Below, in pieces: positions 24,778-32,990 of a stretch of 64,000 bases of DNA. Under the pieces are notes generated by a model, which saw only the letters and a program-made list of their open reading frames with translations, was not told where the DNA came from and ran no database searches. The stretch is from Meandrina meandrites (Eukaryota; Cnidaria; Anthozoa; Scleractinia; Meandrinidae): NCBI GenBank assembly GCA_963693305.1, contig OY855908.1, positions 8,834,516 to 8,898,515 of the forward strand. The letters run 5' to 3'. How positions within the stretch are numbered: the first letter of the stretch is position 1; each line of letters opens with the position of its first letter. A program made the position numbers and the translations under genes.

Positions 24778-25144
24778 ACACACATTTTTCATGAGGGTTC
24801 TGGGACAAACTTTATAACAAAAGGTTCATGATATCTAACAAAGCTTTATTCTCAAGAAACTCGGCTCCCATGCTCGCCTCGTTTCTTGAGAAAAGCTTTG
24901 TTAGATATCATGAACCTTTTGTTATAAAATTTCTCCCAGAACCATCATGAAAAATGTGTGTGGTTTGAGAGAAAATAAGCAAGCATGGAAGTAAACAAAG
25001 AGCATGACCCCAAAGCGAGCGGATGTGTCACACAAAAAAAATTATTTTCTTTTGAGGAAATGTATGCACTGTCTATATACAAAAGTGTCTCAGAATTATT
25101 TTCCATTTGAACAATTATCTGCACTTGTATATACGCCGAGATGG
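24778..25144 (+). repeat. Polinton left terminal inverted repeat with terminal palindrome
   Basis: Bases 24778-24961 form a nearly perfect 184-bp palindrome that would fold into a terminal hairpin with a loop centred on CGGCTCCCATGCTCGCC. Unique TIR sequence follows to 25144 and includes TATATA at 25128-25133 and the polymerase start codon at 25141-25143. Confidence 0.9.
25128..25133 (+). promoter_or_regulatory. TATA-like box carried in the TIR
   Basis: TATATA lies 7 bp before the polymerase start codon. The same box lies at about 40227-40232, in the opposite direction, before the right-end ORF, because both lie in the inverted repeat. Confidence 0.45.
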
Positions 25145-28100
25145 CAGCCGCAAGATTTTCGTCTAATGTTTTAGAAAAGTTTTACAGTCCATTATCAAGG
25201 GGACAAAACAGAAACCTACCTCAACCATTACAACCTGAACGTGTTCCTTTACGTGACGGGTTTAAAATAAGCCAAAATAATTTTCAGGAATGGCTTCGTG
25301 TTTGGAAAATAGATGTATCCAAAACAAATCCAAACAATAAAGACATTCTGGTATTTGCACGAGAAAATAAAGAAAAGTACACTAATTTGATTGAGCAGGA
25401 AACCCTTAAGTTGGGCAGCGTAAAGGTGAGCTTCGGGCTACAAGTACAGTTTACCATAGAAAGAAACGACAAAACGGAAGAAATGACGCACTATTTTAAA
25501 GAGGACCAGCCGCACGTTTTTAACAGGAATGAAAAACAACTGATAGAACAAAAATATGAAGAATTCATGGAAAGAATAAGGGGGGAAATAGAAAACTGGT
25601 CATTGAAAGGATCAGGATGGGAAGTTGAAAGGATAGAGACTGCATACGTGAATGTTGCAAAATATCAGCCACTGCGCGGAGGAACCTATTTGCGACTTCC
25701 GGCCAAACTGGCAAACAAAAAAGCAATAATAAACGTAAAAAACAAAGACAACGAATGCCTGAAGTGGGCTTTGAGGTCGGCACTGTTTCCACCAAAAGAC
25801 GGTGTGCATCCTGAAAGACCAAGCAAATACCCTGTTAACGACGGGATAAACTACAAAGGAATAGATTTCCCGACACCGTTAAAACAGCTAGACAAGCTTG
25901 AGGCGCTAAACGGAAAACTCGCAATAAACGTTTTTGGCTGGGAAAACGACACCGTGATTATGCACAGGATAAGCAGAAAAGAACCGAACGTACCGAGAAT
26001 AAACCTGATGTTGATAGAGTCAGGGGAGATACAGCATTACTGTTGGGTAAAAAGAGAAAGCGCTTTGCTGTTCGATCAAAGCAAAAACAGAAATGCAAAA
26101 CACTACTGCATGATGTGCTTAACAGGTTTCTCAAGAGCGGACTTGCTCGTGAACCACAAAAAGTACTGCAACGGAGTGAACGGCAGGCCAACAAGGATAG
26201 AGATGCCAGAAAAGGGGAAAAATATCCTCGCTTTCCAAAATTACCACAAACAGGTGAAGGCGCCCTATGTGATATATGCGGACTTTGAGTCTCTTGTAAA
26301 AAAGATACCTGGCTGTGAGCGCGGACCGGAAAGCAAGAACAAAAGCTACACAGAAAAGACCGAATGGCATGAAGCGTGCGGGTATTCGTACATTGTTGTG
26401 AGAAGCGACGGCGAAGTAACAGGGTCAAAAGTTTACAGGGGCGAAAATGCGGTAAAAGAGTTTCTTAGCGGAATACTGCAGGAAGAAACAAAAATCAGAG
26501 AGAGTCTGTCTACACCAAAGCCGATTGTGATGACGGCCCAAGACTGGGAAAAATTCAAAAGTGCAACTGATTGTCATATTTGTAACAAAAGTTTGATAAA
26601 AGACGAATACTTAGACTCTTTGCCTGTTTTTGAAGACACTGCAGAAAGTTATTATCTTGGCCAATATCACAAAAAATGTTTTTACAAAGCACAGAAAGAA
26701 CAACAATGGGTGCTAAAAAGATTAACAGACGAAATGGACCAGTTGGAAGCAGAATCACAGGAAAATTGTAATTTATGTGAAAAACCTTTACTACAGAAAA
26801 ACTTCAGAGACGCAGTAAAAGACCATTGCCACATAACGGGTAGGTACCGCGGAGCCGCGCACAACGCATGTAACCTTAAAATGCGAATAAAATCCAAGAC
26901 GGACCAGATACCAATTGTGTTTCACAACCTGAAAGGTTACGACGCGCACCATTTAATGCAAGCTATGGCAAATTTGCAAAAAGAGGTAAAATGCGTCGCA
27001 AACAACATGGAGAAATATATCACATTTTCGGTTGGAGGTCTGCGTTTCATTGACAGCTTGAACTTTTTGCAAGGAAGCCTTGATTCGCTTGTAACAGCAA
27101 CGCCAAAGGAGTCATTAAAAATAACATCAACCATTTCAAAAGGCAGCGACCTGCTTTACAAAAAGGGGATCTACCCTTACGAGTACATGGACTCATGGGC
27201 GAGATTTAGCGAAACAAGTCTGCCCAAAAAAGAAAGCTTCTACAGCAAGCTCAACGACGAGCACATAACAAAAGATGAGTACGCTCACGCGAAGACAGTC
27301 TGGGAGACTTTCGAATGCAAAACATTGGGAGACTACCACGATCTTTACGTAAAAACGGATGTTTCTCTGGTGGCAGATGTATTCGAGAACTTCCGTAACC
27401 TGTGTCTGGAGCAGTACGGATTAGATCCGGCACACTATTTTACATCACCAGGCCTCTCATGGGACGCACTCTTGAAAAAGACGGGTGTCGAGTTTGAGTT
27501 GTTTACAGACCTTGAAATGCATCTCTTTGTGGAAAGGGGGATACGGGGAGGAATCTCGATGGCAAGTAAAAGATACGCAAAGGCAAACAACCCTTTGGTA
27601 TCGGACTACGACGAAAGCAAACCGAACACTTACATAATGTATCTGGACGCAAACAACTTGTACGGCTGGGCAATGAGCAAGCCTCTCCCCAAAAGCGGAT
27701 TCAAATGGAAACGCGTGATGCCGACGGAGGAGGAAATCCTGAATAAAAAGGAGAACGCAAAGAATGGATGGATCCTTGAGGTCGATTTGGAGTACCCAGC
27801 TGAACTGCATAAAGAACACAACAGCTACCCACTGGCGCCTGAGAAAAAGGTCGTGAAAAAAGAATGTATGTCGGAATACCAAAAGAGGTTGATACAAGAC
27901 CTAGAGCTGAAACCCCCGGACAGCAAGAAGCTGCTGCTGACACTTGAGGACAAAAAAGACTACGTCGTGCATTACAAAAACTTACAGTTTTATCTGAAGC
28001 AGGGCATGAAACTGAAGCGCGTAAAAAGGGTGCTGGAGTTCGAACAAGAATGCTGGATGGAGCCGTACATCAGTATGAACACAGAATTCAGAAAGCAAGC

Positions 28101-29217
28101 AAAGAACGACTTTGAAAAGAACTTTTACAAGCTAATGAACAACTCGGTTTTCGGCAAAACCATGGAGAACCTGCGCAACCGTGTTGATATAAAAATAGTG
28201 CGCAGCAATGAGAAAGACAAAATAAGGAAATTGGTCGCCAGCCCTTTGTACTCAAGGCATGTAATATTTACAAACGACCTGGTTGGAATCGACATGCGCA
28301 AAAGCCGGCTGCTGCTCAACAAGCCGGTCTACACGGGGATGACTATCCTTGACAACAGCAAGATCCTGATGTACGACTTTTACTACAACCAACTGAAAAA
28401 GCAGTACGGCAAAAAATGCGAACTCCTGTACACAGACACGGACAGCCTGCTGCTGGAGATTGAAACAGAGGACGTCTACAAAGACATAAAAGCGAACGAA
28501 TATCATTATGACACATCAGACTACCCGAAGTATCACCCACTCCATTCAACCGTGAACAAAAAGGTTCTCGGCAAAATGAAAGACGAGTGCGCCGGAACTC
28601 CGATATCAGAGGTTGTGTGTCTGAAGCCGAAAATGTACTCTATCATGACAGAAGGTGAAAGCAAAAAGCTTATAGAAAAAGTAAACGGCGCGTACCCCGA
28701 AACCACAATAGCAGAGTGTGTATGTGAGGGGAAGAAAATGTTGAAGATAAACACCGAAGACAAAAAGCTTTTGGAAAAAATAAAAGAGAAATTCACCGGA
28801 ACAGAAATAACAGAATGTGAATGTAGGGGGGCAAAAAAATTAGCAATAAAGGAGAACGAAATAAACGTAAGGAAAGCGAAGGGAGTGGAAAAGAGCGTTG
28901 TAAAGAAACAGATAAAGCACGAGCAGTACAAGGAAACGCTCTTTGGCACGCAGCAGATGTGGCACGGAATGAACATTCTTCGAAGCGAGGGGCATGAGAT
29001 TTACGGCATGCATATCAACAAAATTTCGCTGTCCCCGTTTGATTCAAAGCGCTGGATAGCAGACGACAGAGTAAATACAAAAGCTTACGGGTACAACAGT
29101 GCAATGGAAGAAATAGAAGCTTTATACGATACCGCAGAAATAAAAGAAATAGAAGCTTTATTCGCTACTACAGAAATAAAAGAAATAGAAGAAGCTTTAA
29201 CAGAGATGCAGAAATAA
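25141..29217 (+). CDS. polB: Polinton family-B DNA polymerase, 1,358 aa
   Basis: This is the intact replicative polymerase of the element, of the protein-primed PolB type used by Polintons. After a roughly 300-residue N-terminal domain comes a C2H2 finger (YCMMCL...HKKYC, about 322-343). The exonuclease has motif I YADFES (D381, E383), motif II FHNLKGYD (N596, D601) and motif III YVKTD (Y736, D740). Between exo I and exo II lie Cys/His clusters, including CNLCEKP (543-546) and DHCHITGRYRG...HNACN (561-578), which resemble the zinc/HNH motif of phage endonuclease VII. The polymerase has motif A YLDANNLYG (D836), motif B NNSVFGK (1000-1006) and motif C YTDTDS (D1099, D1101). The C-terminus has a short EIEAL-type repeat. 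The start codon lies within the inverted repeat, and the gene converges on the integrase with a 3-bp gap. Confidence 0.95.
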   Translation: MAAARFSSNVLEKFYSPLSRGQNRNLPQPLQPERVPLRDGFKISQNNFQEWLRVWKIDVSKTNPNNKDILVFARENKEKYTNLIEQETLKLGSVKVSFGLQVQFTIERNDKTEEMTHYFKEDQPHVFNRNEKQLIEQKYEEFMERIRGEIENWSLKGSGWEVERIETAYVNVAKYQPLRGGTYLRLPAKLANKKAIINVKNKDNECLKWALRSALFPPKDGVHPERPSKYPVNDGINYKGIDFPTPLKQLDKLEALNGKLAINVFGWENDTVIMHRISRKEPNVPRINLMLIESGEIQHYCWVKRESALLFDQSKNRNAKHYCMMCLTGFSRADLLVNHKKYCNGVNGRPTRIEMPEKGKNILAFQNYHKQVKAPYVIYADFESLVKKIPGCERGPESKNKSYTEKTEWHEACGYSYIVVRSDGEVTGSKVYRGENAVKEFLSGILQEETKIRESLSTPKPIVMTAQDWEKFKSATDCHICNKSLIKDEYLDSLPVFEDTAESYYLGQYHKKCFYKAQKEQQWVLKRLTDEMDQLEAESQENCNLCEKPLLQKNFRDAVKDHCHITGRYRGAAHNACNLKMRIKSKTDQIPIVFHNLKGYDAHHLMQAMANLQKEVKCVANNMEKYITFSVGGLRFIDSLNFLQGSLDSLVTATPKESLKITSTISKGSDLLYKKGIYPYEYMDSWARFSETSLPKKESFYSKLNDEHITKDEYAHAKTVWETFECKTLGDYHDLYVKTDVSLVADVFENFRNLCLEQYGLDPAHYFTSPGLSWDALLKKTGVEFELFTDLEMHLFVERGIRGGISMASKRYAKANNPLVSDYDESKPNTYIMYLDANNLYGWAMSKPLPKSGFKWKRVMPTEEEILNKKENAKNGWILEVDLEYPAELHKEHNSYPLAPEKKVVKKECMSEYQKRLIQDLELKPPDSKKLLLTLEDKKDYVVHYKNLQFYLKQGMKLKRVKRVLEFEQECWMEPYISMNTEFRKQAKNDFEKNFYKLMNNSVFGKTMENLRNRVDIKIVRSNEKDKIRKLVASPLYSRHVIFTNDLVGIDMRKSRLLLNKPVYTGMTILDNSKILMYDFYYNQLKKQYGKKCELLYTDTDSLLLEIETEDVYKDIKANEYHYDTSDYPKYHPLHSTVNKKVLGKMKDECAGTPISEVVCLKPKMYSIMTEGESKKLIEKVNGAYPETTIAECVCEGKKMLKINTEDKKLLEKIKEKFTGTEITECECRGAKKLAIKENEINVRKAKGVEKSVVKKQIKHEQYKETLFGTQQMWHGMNILRSEGHEIYGMHINKISLSPFDSKRWIADDRVNTKAYGYNSAMEEIEALYDTAEIKEIEALFATTEIKEIEEALTEMQK

Positions 29218-29220
29218 ATG

Positions 29221-30216
29221 TTATAGTTGTTGCTCAGGGGGTAATTGTGTGTTTGGAGGAACAACCAGCAGTTCTTCACGCACAAAGCCTCGCTTGGGCC
29301 CGTCATGCAAATAGTAGAGAACGGGCTGATTCGGTTTGGTAAAAGATCGTTCAATGTTGTAAACTTTCAAAGACCAGATTGGATCAGTGGCTCTTTTCAC
29401 ACCACCTTCAAGCTCGCCAGGTTGGTACAAATACCTAACATTCACAAGAGAGGGGAGCTTTTTTTCCCTTTCTCCAACAGGCCTCAGATAAGGTGTCGAT
29501 GGCTTTGCATAAACATTTTTTTCTTTGATGGCAACGGCGGGTTTCTGGCCGATAAGGCTTGTTACTTCGTTGTTCAGAGCGGCCACAACCTCAGGAAGCC
29601 TTTTTACCCACGCAGTGGACCGTTGGCCCTCAGACATGCGCATTTCAACGGCGTACTGGTGCCCGAACAAGCGCTCAGCCAGGGTGCGGTTGAAACGTTC
29701 AACAATGGCCTGGTCACGGTGAATGTCAACTCGCCCGCGCCGAATGTAAGTTTTGTGATTTTCCATTTCTTTTGTAACAGCGCCCATGAATTCACGCCCA
29801 GGTTCAACCTGCAGCAGTTCAGGCCATTTCAGAGGTGAGCGTTTGTAAATTCTCTTAAAAGCAATGGCAACTTCATCAGAGTTTTTAGAGGTTAAGGGTT
29901 CAGCTTCTTTGTATCTACTGGCCACGTCGACAACGGTGAGTGCGTATTTGAAAACTTTGCGCCCGCGAGGTAGTTTGTCATGTGGCAAAAAAAGAAGATC
30001 CGCCTGATGTACTTTGTTTGGTGTAGGAACGTCGAATTTCGGCCGAGGAATGCGCTTTGGTGCTGGAAGGAATATCTGCCACAGTGCTTGCTTGAACAGC
30101 CACTTTTTTGCGGTTTCTTCTGGTACATTAGCAGCTTCGGTTAATTTTTTGATTGCGGCAAAACCTTTCCAGTAGCCCCCAGGACTATAGTATGACTTTG
30201 CGAGTTTGGCATCCAT
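29221..30216 (-). CDS. int: Polinton retroviral-type integrase, 331 aa
   Basis: This DDE-type integrase would insert the element's linear DNA. The core has HQADLLFLP (D73), YALTVVDVASRY (D97), then QVEPGREFMG where the second catalytic Asp of the D..DxGxEF motif is expected but Glu138 is present, and QAIVERFNRTLAERLFG with the third acid E173, 35 residues on. The C-terminal 70 residues (NVRYLYQPGELEGG ... GPKRGFVREELLVVP) look like the SH3/chromo-like DNA-binding tail. Full-length and in frame, so the Asp-to-Glu change is the only visible defect. It may reduce or abolish strand transfer. It ends 3 bp from the polymerase stop and is the first gene of the minus-strand block. Confidence 0.93.
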   Translation of the reverse strand: MDAKLAKSYYSPGGYWKGFAAIKKLTEAANVPEETAKKWLFKQALWQIFLPAPKRIPRPKFDVPTPNKVHQADLLFLPHDKLPRGRKVFKYALTVVDVASRYKEAEPLTSKNSDEVAIAFKRIYKRSPLKWPELLQVEPGREFMGAVTKEMENHKTYIRRGRVDIHRDQAIVERFNRTLAERLFGHQYAVEMRMSEGQRSTAWVKRLPEVVAALNNEVTSLIGQKPAVAIKEKNVYAKPSTPYLRPVGEREKKLPSLVNVRYLYQPGELEGGVKRATDPIWSLKVYNIERSFTKPNQPVLYYLHDGPKRGFVREELLVVPPNTQLPPEQQL

Positions 30217-30276
30217 CGTGTAATATAAGTAAGGAATTAAAAAAGTTTAAGACTCTGGTGTGTGGGGTTTACCCCA

Positions 30277-30702
30277 CTAAAGGAAACGGAAGGCAGCGTA
30301 GCCCAGTGCAAGAGCCTCGGCGCCCACGAACATGAGTTCACCATTTTTTTGCTGCTCGCTTGGTTGATAGAAATCTGAGAACTTGGGCTCTTTGGGGGGT
30401 ATCATTTGTTTGTCAGGGTGCGCTTGGTTGTACAGTTTGAAGGCGTAGTCAGTGTTGGTGAAGTTCTGCTTGGCCTGCGCCTTTATTTGCGTGTTAGTTG
30501 CAATCCAGTCGAGAAGTTTGGTGCGGTCACGCGTGTATTTGGCGTAAGCCGCTTGATACGCCTCGAGAGCTTTATCATGTCGTACTTTTTCGTCAAGTGC
30601 AGCTTTGTCACCTCCACCAAGTGCCCTCGCAAGATAATTGCCACCGATAAAAGCCGCAGCATTCAACACAGCCCCACCAGCCATAATCGCGATACTTGCC
30701 AT
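30277..30702 (-). CDS. Polinton small membrane protein, 141 aa
   Basis: I cannot assign a function. It has an N-terminal hydrophobic, Gly/Ala-rich segment (MASIAIMAGGAVLNAAAFIGG), a charged helical middle rich in Lys, Ala and Gln, and a second hydrophobic stretch at the C-terminus (about 121-141). A run of TATATATATA lies just upstream of the ATG. It is one of a series of small minus-strand ORFs, each with a membrane segment, between the integrase and ATPase genes, and is likely a virion membrane or capsid-associated component. Confidence 0.65.
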   Translation of the reverse strand: MASIAIMAGGAVLNAAAFIGGNYLARALGGGDKAALDEKVRHDKALEAYQAAYAKYTRDRTKLLDWIATNTQIKAQAKQNFTNTDYAFKLYNQAHPDKQMIPPKEPKFSDFYQPSEQQKNGELMFVGAEALALGYAAFRFL

Positions 30703-30746
30703 TGTGATATATATATCAGAGCAGAGTTTTTTTCAAATCATTAATT

Positions 30747-30968
30747 TCAGACGCTGGTGGGAAGGATTTTTTGGTCCTCGAGGTACTGTTTGAGCGCAAT
30801 GCTCCCTGCCATGACGGCGGTGAACTTCACGTAGTTCATCGCACTGCTGCTGGGGTCAGAAGTAAAATTCTCTTTTACAACCTTTTTTGCGACCCAGCCG
30901 ATGCCGGCGGCAAAACCAGTGATAGTAGCAGCATCCATGATGGTTTTAACAAGCTTGTTGTCTGACAT
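30747..30968 (-). CDS. Polinton small membrane protein, 73 aa
   Basis: Two weakly hydrophobic helices (about residues 10-28 and 46-60) are joined by a short polar stretch. No family is recognised. It overlaps the 3' end of the next upstream ORF by 23 bp, as is common in compact viral blocks. Confidence 0.55.
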   Translation of the reverse strand: MSDNKLVKTIMDAATITGFAAGIGWVAKKVVKENFTSDPSSSAMNYVKFTAVMAGSIALKQYLEDQKILPTSV

Positions 30969-31173
30969 TATTTTGTAAGTATAGAAATGGAAACATACAA
31001 AAGTTTAAATCAAAATTATTTCTCTCTTCTTCTGCGTCCGGGTTATATAATGTGGCATTCAAAAGATCGCGGACAGTATTAAAAACCTTCACGTTGAAGT
31101 CGTACCATATCAGTCCGATTCCAAAAATGGCCGCGGTTGAGATAAGAACTTGTGGAACATCAACTTTCTTCAT
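30946..31173 (-). CDS. Polinton small membrane protein, 75 aa
   Basis: A single membrane span (VLISTAAIFGIGLIWYDF, about 9-26) follows a short polar start, then an acidic NPDAEEERN segment. The last 20 residues after NNFDL are low-complexity and lie over the next gene's promoter, so the true end may differ. Function unknown. Confidence 0.5.
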   Translation of the reverse strand: MKKVDVPQVLISTAAIFGIGLIWYDFNVKVFNTVRDLLNATLYNPDAEEERNNFDLNFCMFPFLYLQNNVRQQAC

Positions 31174-31210
31174 GATATATGATACAGGTATAATATTAAT
31201 TCGTAAATAT

Positions 31211-31726
31211 TCAATCCAAATGTTTTACACCTCTGGGCTGTGTTGCGCGAGCAGGCTGTGGCTCGGGTGTCTTTTTGCGAGCAGGTTGTGGCTCAGGTGT
31301 ATTTTTTTTGCTGAATACGGCCTTGAGCTCTTCACGTTTGTAATAAATACCGATCAGTGAAACGACTATACTTGCAACACCAATCCATTGTGTAGTGCTG
31401 AGACTGCTATTATCAACTTTGTTGATATCTTCGGTACTCTTTGGTGTTTTGTCTGCAATAGGCGGGTCTGGCTCAGAAACCGGGGCAGTGGCCTTTGCCT
31501 TGTTGTTTGCAATTATAATAGCAGCCTCAGCTGCTGCTTTTTTCTGTTGTTCACGGGCTAGCCGCGTTCTTTCAGCAACCAATTTGCCTGCAGCCACACG
31601 CTTGGGATTTTTTGCACGCTGCGGGGCTGTAGTTGGAGTTGGAGTTGGAGTTGTTGCTTGCTGTTTGATATCGACCTGAGGGGTCTCACCCTGTGAATTT
31701 TTACTCTCGGATTGTTCGGTTGACAT
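31211..31726 (-). CDS. Polinton membrane protein with Pro/Thr and Ala/Lys tracts, 171 aa
   Basis: A polar N-terminus with a TPTPTPTT tract is followed by a long Ala/Lys/Arg helix (about 38-75), an acidic-Pro linker, one membrane span (TTQWIGVASIVVSLIGIYY, about 110-128) and a basic tail with two TPEPQPAR repeats. The tail repeat is also visible as a near 27-bp DNA duplication at 31235-31300. No family is recognised. The layout suggests a virion or membrane anchor protein that binds nucleic acid. Confidence 0.6.
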   Translation of the reverse strand: MSTEQSESKNSQGETPQVDIKQQATTPTPTPTTAPQRAKNPKRVAAGKLVAERTRLAREQQKKAAAEAAIIIANNKAKATAPVSEPDPPIADKTPKSTEDINKVDNSSLSTTQWIGVASIVVSLIGIYYKREELKAVFSKKNTPEPQPARKKTPEPQPARATQPRGVKHLD

Positions 31727-31773
31727 TTTGAAACAAAGCGTATATGTTAAGCAAATAAAATAATACTTAGAAA

Positions 31774-31962
31774 TTACTCAGAATTTGTCTGTAATTGTTC
31801 AGCAATTGGTGAGGTATGCTCAGGAATTTCTTCTAATTTTGCTTCATCCTTTCTCTGCAAATGTGAGTTAAAATCAATGTGCTTCGCCGTTATCAAAGCA
31901 GCAGAAATAGGAGCAAGAAATTTTCCATATTTCAAAGAGAGACTGCCGACAAAATCTGTCAT
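31774..31962 (-). CDS. Polinton small ORF, 62 aa
   Basis: A short ORF with a hydrophobic patch near residues 12-26 and an acidic C-terminus, in line with its neighbours in spacing and strand. No recognised family, and the coding status is uncertain. Confidence 0.4.
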   Translation of the reverse strand: MTDFVGSLSLKYGKFLAPISAALITAKHIDFNSHLQRKDEAKLEEIPEHTSPIAEQLQTNSE

Positions 31963-31992
31963 TTCTTTGTTAATAATGAAGTCTTCTTTTAG

Positions 31993-32361
31993 TTATTTTT
32001 TCATTGCATCAACGTCATCTATTTCAATAACCATTTGCAGGCCTCTTGTCAGAAGCGTAAGCAGGCTGTCAACCATGCTTTCGGTTGTCTTGCTGCCAAC
32101 GAAGGTTTCATATCTCTTGTAGTACTTTTCAACTTCTTTATCAGTCAAGCGTTTCAACTGCTCATGTGTTAATTGCACTCCGATGGCCTCTTTGGATTTG
32201 CCTGTTGATACAAGCACGGCCAGCTGCTCACGAAGAGCAGGAATGTTAGGTCCGGGGACGGTTAAGCTTGTTAAGTCTGGCACAATGCTACTACCAGCTG
32301 GGCTGCTTGATGGCTCAGCTTCCAGTAGGTTTATAACTTCTGCGAACTCTTGTTCAGCCAT
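31993..32361 (-). CDS. Polinton conserved-looking protein, about 122 aa
   Basis: I chose the ATG at 32361 (MAEQEF) because the GTATATAG box lies 7-14 bp upstream of it, the spacing seen at other genes of the element. The protein is soluble and largely helical: an acidic N-terminus, a Ser/Pro linker, a basic KRLTDKEVEKYYKRYETF helix and a hydrophobic amphipathic C-terminus. It follows the ATPase gene by 18 bp. Function unknown. The position beside ATPase and capsid suggests an assembly role. Confidence 0.6.
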   Translation of the reverse strand: MAEQEFAEVINLLEAEPSSSPAGSSIVPDLTSLTVPGPNIPALREQLAVLVSTGKSKEAIGVQLTHEQLKRLTDKEVEKYYKRYETFVGSKTTESMVDSLLTLLTRGLQMVIEIDDVDAMKK

Positions 32362-32379
32362 TGTAACTATATACAACTT

Positions 32380-32985
32380 TTATTTTTTTAATTCAAAATG
32401 AATACCGTAGGGGTAGCGAAGTGAAAACACGAGATAAGAGAACTTCCGCTCTTTCAGCTTTGAAATCAGATTTTTGTGCTCATCGTGGGAGAGTTCGCCC
32501 GCGTAATCATCAAAGATCGCCTTCGTGGTTTTGGCTGAGGGAGTGTAAAATAGAACTATAGCCGCCACGTTTTCCCGGAAGGAAGGTGTTATGCTGGTTA
32601 TCTTCTGGGTAAGCACCCAAACGCTGATGCCGATATGTCGAGCGGAAAAGCCAAGATTCACCAGCTGGCCTGTGCGCCCTTTCACATCTTTGGAAGCTGC
32701 GCAGTCATCGAGTATTATGAGCGTGTTGGTGCCCTCAAACAGCCAGGTCACGATATTCAAAAAAATTTCAACCTCATGCTGCTTGCATATAATCACAATC
32801 ATTCTTGGATCATTTTACCCAATTCGGTGGTAGGTCTTGTTGTGCGCGAATGTTGGGCATATAAGCACAATGTAGTCGAACTTGCCGCGGAAAGGGCCGT
32901 AGATCTGGTCCACCAAATACCTAGATTTGCCTGAATTCGTCGGGCCCACAATCAGAGCGTTGAAGGGTATCTTGCTCGGATCCAT
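32380..32985 (-). pseudogene. Polinton genome-packaging ATPase (FtsK/HerA type), interrupted by a stop
   Basis: The start is MDPSKIPFNALIVGPTNSGK, a Walker A motif (GPTNSGKS) typical of the A32-like packaging ATPases of Polintons and large DNA viruses. The Walker B (NTLIILDDCA) follows in the second part, with a sensor-like VWVLTQK. The frame is 202 codons, but codon 57 is TAA (32815-32817), and the same frame resumes with an ATG at 32802. The stop separates Walker A from Walker B, so neither half can work alone. The family pumps DNA into the capsid. It lies 5 bp downstream of the capsid gene and probably shares its transcript. Confidence 0.85.
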
Positions 32986-32990
32986 TTCTA

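Noticed and set aside
25958..26428. 156-aa minus-strand ORF and similar frames under the polymerase
   Set aside because: Antisense shadows of the 1,358-aa polymerase with Cys/Phe/Ser-rich composition and no motif.
29245..29838. 197-aa plus-strand ORF
   Set aside because: Antisense to the integrase, whose DDE motifs are on the minus strand.
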